From a virus, in IMG/VR virus record IMGVR_UViG_3300023174_000314, positions 1 through 41,739 of that record: DNA of 41,739 nucleotides; one strand, 5' to 3'. The position numbers were made by a program, and so were the translations under genes. Shown one piece after another: positions 31,883-38,968 of the stretch (positions are counted from its first letter, which is position 1; every line of letters starts with the position of its first letter). The notes beneath the pieces were generated by a model. It was not told where the DNA came from, did not search any database, and saw nothing but the letters and a program-made list of their open reading frames with translations.

Positions 31883-34600
31883 ATGGCAGAAGACATAACC
31901 AATTCAAACGCAGGAAATTCCAACCAGTCTATGGAAGGATTCAAGGCTGTCTCTCAAAAGTTGGGAGAAAACGAAAAGGTTTTGGGCAAGATTGCCGAAA
32001 GTTCAAACGATACTGGCGAAAAGATTGGCGACCTTGTGAGAAGACATAAAGAGGGTAATGATACATTAAAAGAAGTAGCAAATAGTTTGAACAATCTTGA
32101 TGATTCAAACAAAAAAATGTTAGAAAATGCGGCAGAAGAGAAGAGAGAGGCAAAGGCAGGAGGAAAAGCAGGGGCAAACGAAGTTAAAACTGAAGGGGAC
32201 AAAAAGGAAAAAAAGGAAAAAGACAAGTCCATAAAGTCTATGACTGACTTTAATAAGTCATTAGGCGCAATTGTCAACAATCTCACACAGGCAAAAGACG
32301 ATCTCATGTCTGGTAAGTTGTTTAAGAAGATGTATGTTAATGTGTATAAAGGATTCAGGTCGTTCTATCGTGTGTTTGGGAATGTCCTTGCTGAAGGTGC
32401 GGGACTTTTGTTCGGAACGCTCTCTACTGCACTTCCTAAACTCATAAGCAATCTTGGGACGCTATTCAAGCCTATTACTTTTCTGTTATCAAAAGTGGGA
32501 TTAAATCTTAAAGGACCTACTGAGTTCTTTAGTAAAATAGCAAATTTCTTCAATGAAACTGGTCCATTTATAAACAAAACATTGGGATTTATTGAAAAGA
32601 CATTTGGTAATAAAGCAGGAACCATCTTCCTAGAAGCCTTTGAAATCGGAGCAAAGATTGGAAATCTACTTCCCTTTCTTGCGGTTATACCTACCGCAAT
32701 TGAAACGGTAATGTCTGCATTTGAAATGATTACAAAAGGTGATTTCAAGGGAGCATTCAAATCAATATTTGTTGGATTTGTCAAAGGGTTTGCGGCATTC
32801 TTTACCCTCGGTCTTTCCGACTTTATATTTGATTTCAATAAGATGTTTGAGACACTATCTCAGCCTCTTGATGCCGTTTTTAGTGTATTCAAAGATCTTT
32901 TCTCGGTAATTTATGATGTCTTTCAAAGTGTAATGGTAATAGTCATGGGCATTTGGAATGATTTATTGGCACCAATACTATACTCTTTGTGGACAGATGC
33001 ATTACAACCACTTGGTAAGGCACTTTCTGCGTTGGGAGATATGCTTACAAGCGTGGTGGGAACACTTTTCTCCATAGTTGCGGGTGTATTGAAACCATTT
33101 ACAACTGTATTCAGAATAGTCTTTAAAATAATTTACGAGACTATCAAATTTATGTGGGAATATGGCATTCGCCCAATGTTAATGCCTCTTACCTTTGTCA
33201 TATCAATATTGTTCAAAACACTTGGGACTATATTTGATGGCTTCATGTATATTTTTCAGGGCATCAAATGGGTATTTGATAAGATATCATTCTGGGTAAA
33301 TGTGTTTACCAAACTTGTTGATATGGACGGAGATAATGCATCGGGGGGGATCGCAGATTTCTTTAATTCCTTACGAGCAATATTTGATTGGATAAGAGGC
33401 ATTATCATAGATGGTTTTTTTGCCTATGTAGATTTCTGGTGGCAAGGGGTAAAACTAATTTGGGATAGAATAGTTTTTACTTGGAATCAACTTGTAGGAC
33501 ACATCATATATGCATTGGAATGGTGGGGAGATCTTATCAAATCTGCATGGAATTATGTTTTTGGTTTGTGGGATGATCTTACCGATGCTTTGGCATATGG
33601 AATGCTTTGGTGGTGGGACGCAATCAAATCTGCATGGAATTATGTTTTTGGTTTGTGGGATCAACTCACAGATATGCTTGCATACGGAATGCTTTGGTGG
33701 AAGGATGCAATAATTGCAGCATGGGATTATGTCGTTGGATTGTGGGATGAACTCACAGATATGCTTGCTTATGGAATGCTTTGGTGGAAGGATGCTATAT
33801 TTGCAGCATGGGATTATGTTGTTGGTTTGTGGGATGATCTTACCGATGCTTTGGCATATGGAATGCTTTGGTGGAAAGATGCCATATTTGCGGCATGGGA
33901 TTATGTTGTTGAATTATTCAACGAACTTACAGATGCCTTGGCATATGGAATGCTTTGGTGGAAGGATCTGATAGACGAAGGATGGAAGAAAGTTACCGAT
34001 ATATGGAACTTCATTGTTGATGCACTTGCAGAAGCATTGGAACCTGCAATGGAGCCAATAAATCTATTCTTGGATAAGTTGAAGCAAATATGGGATTACT
34101 TGATGGGCAAGGTAGACGCTGTTCTTGGATGGTTTGGTCTTGGAAGCAAGAAGCCAGAAATGAAGCAAGAGGCTCCTCCCCCTCCAGAAGAAATTCCAGA
34201 AACTCCTATTGCTGCTCCTGCTACACCTCCTGCCCCTCCCCCTGCTCCTGCTCCTCCTGCTAGACCAATTGCTTGGTCTCCTTCTTGGGGCGGACCTGCG
34301 ATTCCTTACAATGAAGGTGGAGATATTGCAATTCAGGATATGATGCGAGGAGAAAAGAAATCTAGCCTCTTCAAAGATTACAAAGACGAAGAGCAAAGTG
34401 CCAAGTATCAAGAATTAAATACTGAAATGAAAAAGAGAATGGCAATGGCTCAAGGAGGCGGTGGCGGTTCGCCCATTATCATCAACAACTCTCCGACCAC
34501 AAATGTAGGTGGAGGAGGTGGTGGCGGCGCAATGCCTGTTGTAATCTCTCCGACTCCTGTTAGAAACATGGATCCAACTCGCGGTCTCATTAATACCTAA
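31883..34600 (+). CDS. Tail tape measure protein with 29-residue Trp-rich repeats (905 aa)
   Basis: The N-terminal 120 residues are charged and helical, followed by several long hydrophobic stretches (about residues 170-480, such as LLPFLAVIPTAIETVMSAF) typical of tape measures that line the tail tube and are ejected into the host membrane. Residues 547-691 are five near-identical 29-residue repeats (WWKDAIFAAWDYVVGLWD and variants), with degenerate copies on either side. The C-terminus has Pro/Ala-rich and poly-Gly segments. T4 gp29 (590 aa) has this role; the identity of this gene rests on length, helicity and its position after gp26 and the small chaperone-like ORF. An AAGGAAA ribosome site precedes the ATG; no separate promoter is seen. 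Confidence 0.82.
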   Translation: MAEDITNSNAGNSNQSMEGFKAVSQKLGENEKVLGKIAESSNDTGEKIGDLVRRHKEGNDTLKEVANSLNNLDDSNKKMLENAAEEKREAKAGGKAGANEVKTEGDKKEKKEKDKSIKSMTDFNKSLGAIVNNLTQAKDDLMSGKLFKKMYVNVYKGFRSFYRVFGNVLAEGAGLLFGTLSTALPKLISNLGTLFKPITFLLSKVGLNLKGPTEFFSKIANFFNETGPFINKTLGFIEKTFGNKAGTIFLEAFEIGAKIGNLLPFLAVIPTAIETVMSAFEMITKGDFKGAFKSIFVGFVKGFAAFFTLGLSDFIFDFNKMFETLSQPLDAVFSVFKDLFSVIYDVFQSVMVIVMGIWNDLLAPILYSLWTDALQPLGKALSALGDMLTSVVGTLFSIVAGVLKPFTTVFRIVFKIIYETIKFMWEYGIRPMLMPLTFVISILFKTLGTIFDGFMYIFQGIKWVFDKISFWVNVFTKLVDMDGDNASGGIADFFNSLRAIFDWIRGIIIDGFFAYVDFWWQGVKLIWDRIVFTWNQLVGHIIYALEWWGDLIKSAWNYVFGLWDDLTDALAYGMLWWWDAIKSAWNYVFGLWDQLTDMLAYGMLWWKDAIIAAWDYVVGLWDELTDMLAYGMLWWKDAIFAAWDYVVGLWDDLTDALAYGMLWWKDAIFAAWDYVVELFNELTDALAYGMLWWKDLIDEGWKKVTDIWNFIVDALAEALEPAMEPINLFLDKLKQIWDYLMGKVDAVLGWFGLGSKKPEMKQEAPPPPEEIPETPIAAPATPPAPPPAPAPPARPIAWSPSWGGPAIPYNEGGDIAIQDMMRGEKKSSLFKDYKDEEQSAKYQELNTEMKKRMAMAQGGGGGSPIIINNSPTTNVGGGGGGGAMPVVISPTPVRNMDPTRGLINT
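33521..33955 (+). repeat. Five tandem 87-bp repeats inside the tape measure gene
   Basis: Units begin at 33521, 33608, 33695, 33782 and 33869, each starting TGGTGG and encoding a W-W-x-D ... A-Y-G-M-L unit of 29 residues. Units 1 and 2 share long exact runs, as do units 3-5. Diverged units flank them at about 33437 and 33956. All are in frame, so the array can change length by whole units. Confidence 0.92.
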
Positions 34601-34606
34601 AACACA

Positions 34607-34630
34607 ACCGCCACCCTTTCGGATGGCGGT
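34607..34630. terminator. Hairpin terminator between convergent tape measure and gp32
   Basis: ACCGCCA at 34607-34613 pairs with TGGCGGT at 34624-34630 around a short CCC/GG extension and TTTC loop. On the minus strand the stem is followed by TGTGTTTT, so it best serves as the intrinsic terminator of gp32; on the plus strand no T run follows, so any effect on the tape measure transcript would be through the stem alone. Confidence 0.65.
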
Positions 34631-34654
34631 CGTTGCGATTGACTGGGATTTTGT

Positions 34655-35584
34655 TCAGTCCTCTTCTGCCAACTTGCGGAAGTAGGCGAGAGCATCGTCC
34701 TCTCCTTCATCTGCCGCTGCTGCCTTTGGAGCGGGCTTCTTGGAAGCAGGCTTAACTGCCTCCTCGGTAGCCTTGTTGCTCTTGGCAAACTTCTGCGACA
34801 GAGACTCGCGCACAGGCTCTTCGTCAGCCTTCTTCTCGGGAGCCTCGGTGAAAAGAACCGTGTGCATACGATCCTTCAGTTCATCATAAGACTTGAACTG
34901 ATCGGGAGCAGTAAACGCAACAAGCGAATGCTCCTTCTTCCACAGAACCTCAAGTTCCGAATCCTCTCCATCAAGAAGAGCAGAGGGAGAATCAAACGAA
35001 CTCTTCTCATAGTTGACATAGCCACCGTCACCGATAGTAGCCTTCAACTTGAAGTTGCAACCCTGCCAGAAGTCAAACGGATTGATTGACTTCTCGTCAT
35101 CAAACTTGGGGTTCATCTTGTCGTTGATCTTCTCAAAGATCTTCGCACCATACTTGAAGAGGAATACCTTGCCCTCGTTCTCGGGATGGGCAGCATCCTT
35201 GACGATCAGGATATTGCTGATATAGGTCAACTTGCGCTTGCGGTCACGGGCGACAGTCTTGTCAGACTCAAGTCCGCTATTCCACAGTTCGTTATTGCCT
35301 TCGCAGATCGGACACTTCTTGCCGATGGTAGTGGGGCAGTTCTCAATCATCCAACCGCCCTTGCCCTTGAAGCCGTGCGAGAACACGCGCACCCAAGGAA
35401 TCTCTTCGCCTTCAATTGCGGGAAGGAAACGAATCACGGCATAACCGTTACCTGCCTTGTCGCGCTCAAGCGACCAGAAACGATCATCCTTCTCGTATCC
35501 CCCCTTGCTGTTCAACTTCTCCATCTCCTTGGAGAGTTGCTGCGTCATTGTCTGTGACTTCTTCTTTAGGTCTGAAAATCCCAT
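34655..35584 (-). CDS. 32: Single-stranded DNA-binding protein gp32 (309 aa)
   Basis: T4 gp32-type SSB. The N-terminal basic region (MGFSDLKKKSQTM) serves cooperativity in T4. The core has the zinc site H70, C83, C91, C94 (FSHGFKGKGGW, ENC, KKCPIC), equivalent to T4 H64, C77, C87, C90, followed by aromatic and basic OB-fold strands (GKVFLFKYGAKIFEKI, INPFDFWQGCNFKLK). The C-terminal 60 residues are Lys/Ala-rich and end in an acidic tail (DEGEDDALAYFRKLAEED) used to contact replication partners. Length 309 versus 301 in T4. It has its own sigma70-like promoter upstream and a hairpin terminator downstream, and it follows gp59, its helicase-loader partner. Confidence 0.97.
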   Translation of the reverse strand: MGFSDLKKKSQTMTQQLSKEMEKLNSKGGYEKDDRFWSLERDKAGNGYAVIRFLPAIEGEEIPWVRVFSHGFKGKGGWMIENCPTTIGKKCPICEGNNELWNSGLESDKTVARDRKRKLTYISNILIVKDAAHPENEGKVFLFKYGAKIFEKINDKMNPKFDDEKSINPFDFWQGCNFKLKATIGDGGYVNYEKSSFDSPSALLDGEDSELEVLWKKEHSLVAFTAPDQFKSYDELKDRMHTVLFTEAPEKKADEEPVRESLSQKFAKSNKATEEAVKPASKKPAPKAAAADEGEDDALAYFRKLAEED

Positions 35585-35628
35585 ATGTGTCGTATCCTTT
35601 CGTGTATTGGTGTGTATGAAGTATGGGT

Positions 35629-35656
35629 AGTATACAGGTATCTAGCCTGTGGTCAA
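35629..35656 (-). promoter_or_regulatory. Sigma70-type promoter for gp32
   Basis: The minus strand has TTGACC (35656-35651), 16 bases, then TATACT (35634-35629). Transcription would start near 35622 and give a leader of about 38 bases with an AAAGGAT ribosome site. The -35 element overlaps the gp59 stop codon, so gp32 can be expressed apart from the upstream operon. Confidence 0.68.
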
Positions 35657-36282
35657 GTACTTTCGCACAAGATTTTGCGGACAGATTCTTTGAGAGTTTG
35701 AAGATTGGCTGTGTGTTTTAGAAACCCACCGTAGCCAATCATGCGCCCTCGCATCTCGTCCCAAACGGGATCGCCCGATAGGGATGACTGCCAACTATTT
35801 GTAAATTCAAGCATCTGATCAAGAATACAGAAAGTCTCGGGCGAGATCTTCTTCTGCATCAACAGGCGCAGGATCTTGGGATGGTTCTTGTTCTCGCAGA
35901 TGAACAACTTGCTCCACGCATCAGGAGTGAAGTTATCGTGAATGGAAGCGTACTTGATGAGTGTCTTGATATCTTCACCAAACAGATAAGTCAGGCGTTC
36001 GTTTCGCTTACGCCATTCCAAGAAACGCTGATTTGCTTCTTCGCCAAGCATGGAACCGATCCACATATTGGGATTATCCTGCATTTGTGAAAGCAGGAAG
36101 TGAACCATGTTCTCTTCGCTTGTGTATCGCTTCGCCAACTTATCAAAGAAGTGGCGATCCTTTCGGTTCTCAAAAGTCTGTGGCTTCGGAGAGATCCTGC
36201 CATAGCGAAAGAAATCATACTTATCTCCTCTGAAGTGAGCCTTCATGGAGACATAGATCTTGTAGGCTTCATAGCCGTTCAT
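35653..36282 (-). CDS. 59: Helicase loader gp59 (209 aa)
   Basis: Matches T4 gp59 along its length: YEAYKIYVSMKAHFRGDKYD (T4 VYKLYLMIKQHMNGKYD), RKDRHFFDKLAKRY (T4 RRDKYFFQKLSEKY), MWIGSMLGEEA, and ISPETFCILDQML (T4 ISFETFILLDSFL). Length 209 versus 217. gp59 loads the gp41 helicase onto gp32-coated forks and gates late transcription and replication. It starts at the ATG overlapping the gp33 stop (ATGA) without a good ribosome site, so translation is probably coupled to gp33, and gp32 follows, as in the T4 cluster 33-59-32. Confidence 0.93.
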   Translation of the reverse strand: MNGYEAYKIYVSMKAHFRGDKYDFFRYGRISPKPQTFENRKDRHFFDKLAKRYTSEENMVHFLLSQMQDNPNMWIGSMLGEEANQRFLEWRKRNERLTYLFGEDIKTLIKYASIHDNFTPDAWSKLFICENKNHPKILRLLMQKKISPETFCILDQMLEFTNSWQSSLSGDPVWDEMRGRMIGYGGFLKHTANLQTLKESVRKILCEST

Positions 36283-36506
36283 AGGGGCAGTTTGGAATCC
36301 TTCTTCAGAAGATTGAGTCGTTGACCTTCAATCTTCAGGCGTTCCTTGATTGGTTTACTTAGGAGTTTTGAAACCGTATCAGGTTCCACTCCGTGCTTTT
36401 CGCAGATGTGAATAACAGCATCAAGATAGGATGGCTCCTTCTGAATCTTGACGAAATCCTCAACTTCTTTTGAGAAGTCTTGAGTGAGATTTACAATTGA
36501 ACCCAT
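36279..36506 (-). CDS. 33: Late transcription coactivator gp33 (75 aa)
   Basis: Short form of T4 gp33 (112 aa). Recognisable segments are PSYLDAVIHICEKHGVEPDT and VSKLLSKPIKERLKIEGQRL, the RNA-polymerase-binding core as seen in cyanophage gp33; the C-terminus ends LLKKDSKLPL, like the hydrophobic clamp-binding tail of T4 gp33 and gp55. gp33 bridges polymerase and the gp45 sliding clamp at late promoters, which here should be the CTAAATA boxes. Its ATG has CGGAG five bases upstream and the gene is directly followed by gp59. Confidence 0.88.
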   Translation of the reverse strand: MGSIVNLTQDFSKEVEDFVKIQKEPSYLDAVIHICEKHGVEPDTVSKLLSKPIKERLKIEGQRLNLLKKDSKLPL

Positions 36507-36508
36507 GC

Positions 36509-36724
36509 TTACTCCGTATAGGGGATTACACCAATTTCTTGAACAGCACGGCTAATGCCCCGTTCAATCTCTTCTTCGGATAGGAGCATGACAATCTCGT
36601 CCCCCTCCTTGCGGAAGATGCGGACGCAATGATAACGAGTGTCCTTGTCCATGTCAACGACATTCTCGTCCTTCTTGGTAAATAGTCCCTTAACCCACAA
36701 TACTAGTTTCTTTAGCCAGTTCAT
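36509..36724 (-). CDS. Small protein of unknown function with amphipathic N-terminus (71 aa)
   Basis: I do not recognise it. The start is placed at the ATG at 36724, behind CAGGAG, giving MNWLKKLVLWVKGLF, a basic amphipathic or weakly hydrophobic helix that could associate with membranes. The remainder is charged, with a strand-like segment (YHCVRIFRKEGDEIVMLL) and an acidic helix. The frame is open further upstream, but that would deepen the overlap with the nuclease gene. As placed it overlaps the nuclease 3' end by 35 bases and precedes gp33 by two bases, so it is expressed with the replication genes. Confidence 0.6.
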   Translation of the reverse strand: MNWLKKLVLWVKGLFTKKDENVVDMDKDTRYHCVRIFRKEGDEIVMLLSEEEIERGISRAVQEIGVIPYTE

Positions 36725-37388
36725 TCTTAATTTGCTCCTGTAGTTCTTCAAAGTTGTTCTTTGACCAATAGAGTTCAATAGACTTCTTCAGCCCCTCACG
36801 GGCATTCTTTGAGTCCTCAATAAACTCCTGATCTACGCCACTATCACAAGCAACAAGGATGACTGTTTGTGGCAACTTCTTCTGACCTGTGCGCTCAAGC
36901 CACATATGGGCATACGCACACGCCTGTTGGAAGTAGTTTTGAATATCAGACTTGCGCTTTTCCTTGCGAGATGACTTGAAGTCAATGATTGAAATCTCGC
37001 CATCGTAGTCAGCGATACAGTCAAACCGTCCCGCTAGGCGCAGGGTATCCGACCACAGCGATTCCTCTTGACCGTGGATATTGGTGATCTTGTCAAGATG
37101 CTTCTTGATAAGCATGAAGAGAGTCTTGTCGCCAAGCGGTGCAGACTTGACGGCTTCATGTTCACCCTTGAGGTAGGCTTCTGTGATTTCGTGGAGTTTG
37201 TTTCCACGGGAAATGGCTTGCTGTGAGATCTCCAAGTTCTTTGGATCGCTTCGCCACTTTGCCCAAAATTCCTTCTTCTCAAATCCTGTGACCGTAGTCA
37301 CCGAGGGATACCATTCGCCAGATGTGGGAGACTGATAGAATCTTCCAAGTTCAGGGATTTCAATTGACCGTAGTCTGGAAAAATTCAT
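36690..37388 (-). CDS. RecB/Cas4-type PD-(D/E)XK exonuclease (232 aa)
   Basis: A nuclease of the PDDEXK_1 group. Visible motifs in order: RGNKLHEITEAYLKG (His66, the RecB-family alpha-helical motif), GRFDCIAD with D123, IIDFKSS with D136-x-K138, and QQACAYA with Q155-x-x-x-Y159. All five key positions are present, so it should be active. Stand-alone nucleases of this group occur in many T4-like cyanophages, where they are thought to act in recombination or host DNA degradation. The ATG follows directly after the FmdB-type gene stop; no strong ribosome site is seen, suggesting coupled translation. Confidence 0.88.
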   Translation of the reverse strand: MNFSRLRSIEIPELGRFYQSPTSGEWYPSVTTVTGFEKKEFWAKWRSDPKNLEISQQAISRGNKLHEITEAYLKGEHEAVKSAPLGDKTLFMLIKKHLDKITNIHGQEESLWSDTLRLAGRFDCIADYDGEISIIDFKSSRKEKRKSDIQNYFQQACAYAHMWLERTGQKKLPQTVILVACDSGVDQEFIEDSKNAREGLKKSIELYWSKNNFEELQEQIKNELAKETSIVG

Positions 37389-37661
37389 TTAGTGCATCCA
37401 ATCTTGTTTGCTTTTCTTTTTCATATCATTACGAGGGTGGGCTTCTTTGACCTTTGCCATGACTTCCTGCCAACCTTTATCTGGCTTGGTAATACCGATA
37501 CGAACGGAATCCACAATAGAAGCCGCACCCACAACGATCTCAACCTTTTTCTTACCGCAGGAAGGACACTTCTTCTTTGTTGGTTTCTCCATATCGGCAA
37601 TACGGAGCATCTCATCAAAGGTATGCCCACAACCCCCACATTTATAATCATAGAACGGCAT
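37389..37661 (-). CDS. FmdB-type zinc ribbon protein (90 aa)
   Basis: The N-terminal half is the FmdB/CxxC-CxxC-SSSS zinc ribbon: MPFYDYKCGGCGHTF with C8 and C11, then KKCPSCGKKKVE with C32 and C35. The C-terminal half is basic (KVKEAHPRNDMKKKSKQDW), consistent with nucleic-acid or protein binding. Proteins of this type are common in T4-like cyanophages; their role is not established. It has an unusually strong AAGGAGGT ribosome site and a CTAAATAC late box inside the 3' end of the upstream gene, so it can be made late even though its neighbours look early. Confidence 0.85.
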   Translation of the reverse strand: MPFYDYKCGGCGHTFDEMLRIADMEKPTKKKCPSCGKKKVEIVVGAASIVDSVRIGITKPDKGWQEVMAKVKEAHPRNDMKKKSKQDWMH

Positions 37662-38229
37662 TCTGTACCTCCTTGTCAGGTACAGTATTTAGGAGCCACC
37701 AATCAGGAGTAGGACGATTCGTCCACTTGCCTAACTTTGCCTTGCCGCCAATGTAATACTTCTTGTATGCAGTTACAGAATCGCCTACAACCTTGTATTC
37801 GTCAGGCATTGCTTGTGGTGGTTCGCGGAACCCCTTCTTGCCCTTGAGATTCTTGGGAGGATTGCGTAGTTCTTGCCAACAACGATTCACTACAGCATGA
37901 GTCTTGCCGTAGCGATGCGTGTATTCCTTGCATAGATGCGTGAGCAATTGGTAGAGCCAAAGATACTGATCTTCGGATTCTCGCGCCCATACAGCAGAAG
38001 GATGATTGATATGCGATGCAAGGAACAGGCTTACATTCATGCGCGGATCTTCCAAAGACCAACGCTTGAGTTTACGATTGTTGACAACGGCAACAGACTG
38101 CTTGCCGTCAAGAAGACGATGTGCAGTAGACAGTAGTTGCGTGTATTCAAGAATCATCTTGACCGTATGCTTGTCGTTGTGCATACGGGCGCACTTGCTT
38201 GGATCGGGATCTAAGTAAAAAATGTTCAT
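37648..38229 (-). CDS. Conserved T4-like phage protein of unknown function (193 aa)
   Basis: Recognisable as a protein found in many T4-like phages, but without a function I can name. Conserved-looking segments are MNIFYLDPDPSKCARMHNDK with HTVKMILEYTQLLSTAHRLL, then HPSAVWARES, LCKEYTHRYGKTHAV and AYKKYYIGGKAKLGKW near the end. The His, Asp and Lys pairs in the first motif could form an active site, which is a guess. It starts 22 bases downstream of tRNA-Glu with no obvious ribosome site and overlaps the zinc-ribbon gene by 14 bases, the overlap carrying that gene's start. Confidence 0.75.
   Translation of the reverse strand: MNIFYLDPDPSKCARMHNDKHTVKMILEYTQLLSTAHRLLDGKQSVAVVNNRKLKRWSLEDPRMNVSLFLASHINHPSAVWARESEDQYLWLYQLLTHLCKEYTHRYGKTHAVVNRCWQELRNPPKNLKGKKGFREPPQAMPDEYKVVGDSVTAYKKYYIGGKAKLGKWTNRPTPDWWLLNTVPDKEVQNAVL
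37686..37692 (-). promoter_or_regulatory. Late promoter box (CTAAATA) before the zinc-ribbon gene
   Basis: Within the last codons of the upstream gene the minus strand reads CCTAAATACTGTACC, followed by AAGGAGGT and the FmdB-type ATG about 25 bases from the box. The spacing equals that of the structural late sites. Confidence 0.6.
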
Positions 38230-38250
38230 GTGTTTGATTATAACAGAAAG

Positions 38251-38324
38251 TGACCCTAAAGGGATTTGAACCCTTGTTATTCCCGTGAAAGGGGAGTGTC
38301 CTAGACCAACTAGACGATAGGGCC
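38251..38324 (-). tRNA. tRNA-Glu (anticodon UUC)
   Basis: Read on the minus strand: acceptor GGCCCTA pairs with TAGGGTC (one G-T pair), the D arm is GTCTAGTTGGTCTAGGAC, the anticodon arm is CTCCC-CTTTCAC-GGGAA with anticodon TTC, and the T arm is AAGGG-TTCAAAT-CCCTT. The discriminator base is A. The first anticodon-stem pair is a C-A mismatch. The CCA end is not encoded. The sequence is close to bacterial tRNA-Glu in the D and anticodon loops. It lies in the early-type operon between the acidic protein and the gene at 38229. Confidence 0.93.
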
Positions 38325-38330
38325 AAAAGG

Positions 38331-38348
38331 ACGGTGGTCGATCACCGT
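38331..38348 (-). terminator. Hairpin between the acidic protein gene and tRNA-Glu
   Basis: ACGGTG and CACCGT form a perfect six-base stem with a six-base loop; on the minus strand it is followed by CCTTTT seven bases before the tRNA 5' end. It could be a weak terminator or a processing site that frees the tRNA precursor. Confidence 0.4.
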
Positions 38349-38366
38349 TGCCAAGGTGGAGTTTAA

Positions 38367-38642
38367 TTAAAACGCATCGTCTTCGTCATCCCAATCATCG
38401 TCCTCATCGGACTCTTCATCGGAATCAGAATCTTCAAACTCTTCGTCTTCGTCATCCCAATCATCGTCCTCATCGGACTCTTCATCGGAATCAGAATCTT
38501 CAGACTCTTCGTCATCTTCAAAGTCATCGTCATCATCCCAATCGTCATCCTCGTCTTCTGAGATGGGATCGTAATTGGAAGGATCGGCGGGATCCAATGC
38601 GAGGAGTTCAATCTCCATTTCCATGAGATCAATGATTGGCAT
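38367..38642 (-). CDS. Extremely acidic repeat protein, DNA-mimic-like (91 aa)
   Basis: No family is recognised. The first 28 residues (MPIIDLMEMEIELLALDPAD onward) could form a short helix; of the last 63 residues 49 are Asp or Glu, with Trp and Phe at regular positions (DDDWDDEDEEFED) and Ser in SDSDEESDE. Residues 46-89 include two copies of a 22-residue unit. Such charge density is found in proteins that mimic DNA or bind basic proteins; here this is inference. The start is the ATG at 38642, overlapping the previous stop (TGATG) with AAGGAGGA seven bases upstream; a longer frame exists but is not needed. It is the second gene after a strong sigma70-type promoter, so early expression is likely. 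Confidence 0.75.
   Translation of the reverse strand: MPIIDLMEMEIELLALDPADPSNYDPISEDEDDDWDDDDDFEDDEESEDSDSDEESDEDDDWDDEDEEFEDSDSDEESDEDDDWDDEDDAF
38378..38509. repeat. Two tandem 66-bp copies within the acidic protein gene
   Basis: 38378-38443 and 38444-38509 differ at one base that I can see. The unit encodes 22 residues and keeps the frame, which points to a recent in-frame duplication. Confidence 0.92.
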
Positions 38643-38863
38643 CAGTTGTCCTCCTTCACGGGGAAGACATCGGACTCCTTGACCCAAAAGTGTTCATAGG
38701 GAGCGGTGTCCCCGATCCATTCAGGGGAGTACACGCTGACAAGGAACTGCGAACCCCACACGGGATCGCGCTCCACACGCTTGACCTGACCGACCTTATT
38801 AAGTGACTGCACGAACACCTTCTGTGGCTTCGGGCGCGGCTTGCTTTCCAACTTCTCTGACAT
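38642..38863 (-). CDS. Small protein of unknown function, possible SH3-like fold (73 aa)
   Basis: I do not recognise it. The N-terminus is basic and Pro-rich (MSEKLESKPRPKPQKVFV); the rest (VGQVKRVERDPVWGSQFLVS with VYSPEW and HFWVKESDVFPV) looks like a small beta barrel of SH3 or KOW type, with several Trp. It is the first gene of the minus operon behind a consensus-like sigma70 promoter and a hairpin leader, with AGAGGT before the ATG, and its stop overlaps the acidic protein start. Early expression and a host-interaction role would fit but are unproven. Confidence 0.72.
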   Translation of the reverse strand: MSEKLESKPRPKPQKVFVQSLNKVGQVKRVERDPVWGSQFLVSVYSPEWIGDTAPYEHFWVKESDVFPVKEDN

Positions 38864-38891
38864 TACAATATACCTCTTATGAGGATTTACA

Positions 38892-38924
38892 CGCCGACTC
38901 CAAACGCTTGGAGTGTCTTCGGCG
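38892..38924 (-). promoter_or_regulatory. Stem-loop in the leader of the minus-strand early-type operon
   Basis: ACTCCAA and TTGGAGT (38897-38903, 38908-38914) form a perfect stem around ACGC, extended by CGCCG/CGGCG after a five-base bulge on one side. It would lie at the 5' end of the minus transcript, 30 bases before the ribosome site. It may protect the 5' end or control read-through; no T run follows. Confidence 0.5.
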
Positions 38925-38934
38925 CGTTGGAATG

Positions 38935-38963
38935 AGTATAACCCATGCAGATTCTTTTGTCAA
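38935..38963 (-). promoter_or_regulatory. Strong sigma70-type promoter, minus strand
   Basis: TTGACA (38963-38958), 17 bases, then TATACT (38940-38935): a full -35 match at ideal spacing and five of six -10 bases. Predicted start near 38928, driving 38863, the acidic protein, tRNA-Glu and perhaps further genes. Confidence 0.78.
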
Positions 38964-38968
38964 CCCCC

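Noticed and set aside
33510-33971. Repeated frames with MLWHMECFGG-like units in another frame, and the repeats as a possible CRISPR
   Set aside because: They are a shifted reading of the tape measure repeats; the units are contiguous coding sequence without unique spacers.
37648-38229. T4 DenV-type pyrimidine dimer glycosylase
   Set aside because: Length and motifs do not match endonuclease V (no MTRINLTLV-like start), so no repair function is claimed.
38237-38242. TATAAT on the minus strand before the gene ending at 37648
   Set aside because: No -35 at the right distance, and the start would fall at the ATG; more likely an AT-rich spacer after the tRNA.
38348-38626. Plus-strand frame rich in Arg, His and Pro
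   Set aside because: It is the antisense of the acidic repeat gene; the minus frame has a ribosome site, operon context and promoter.
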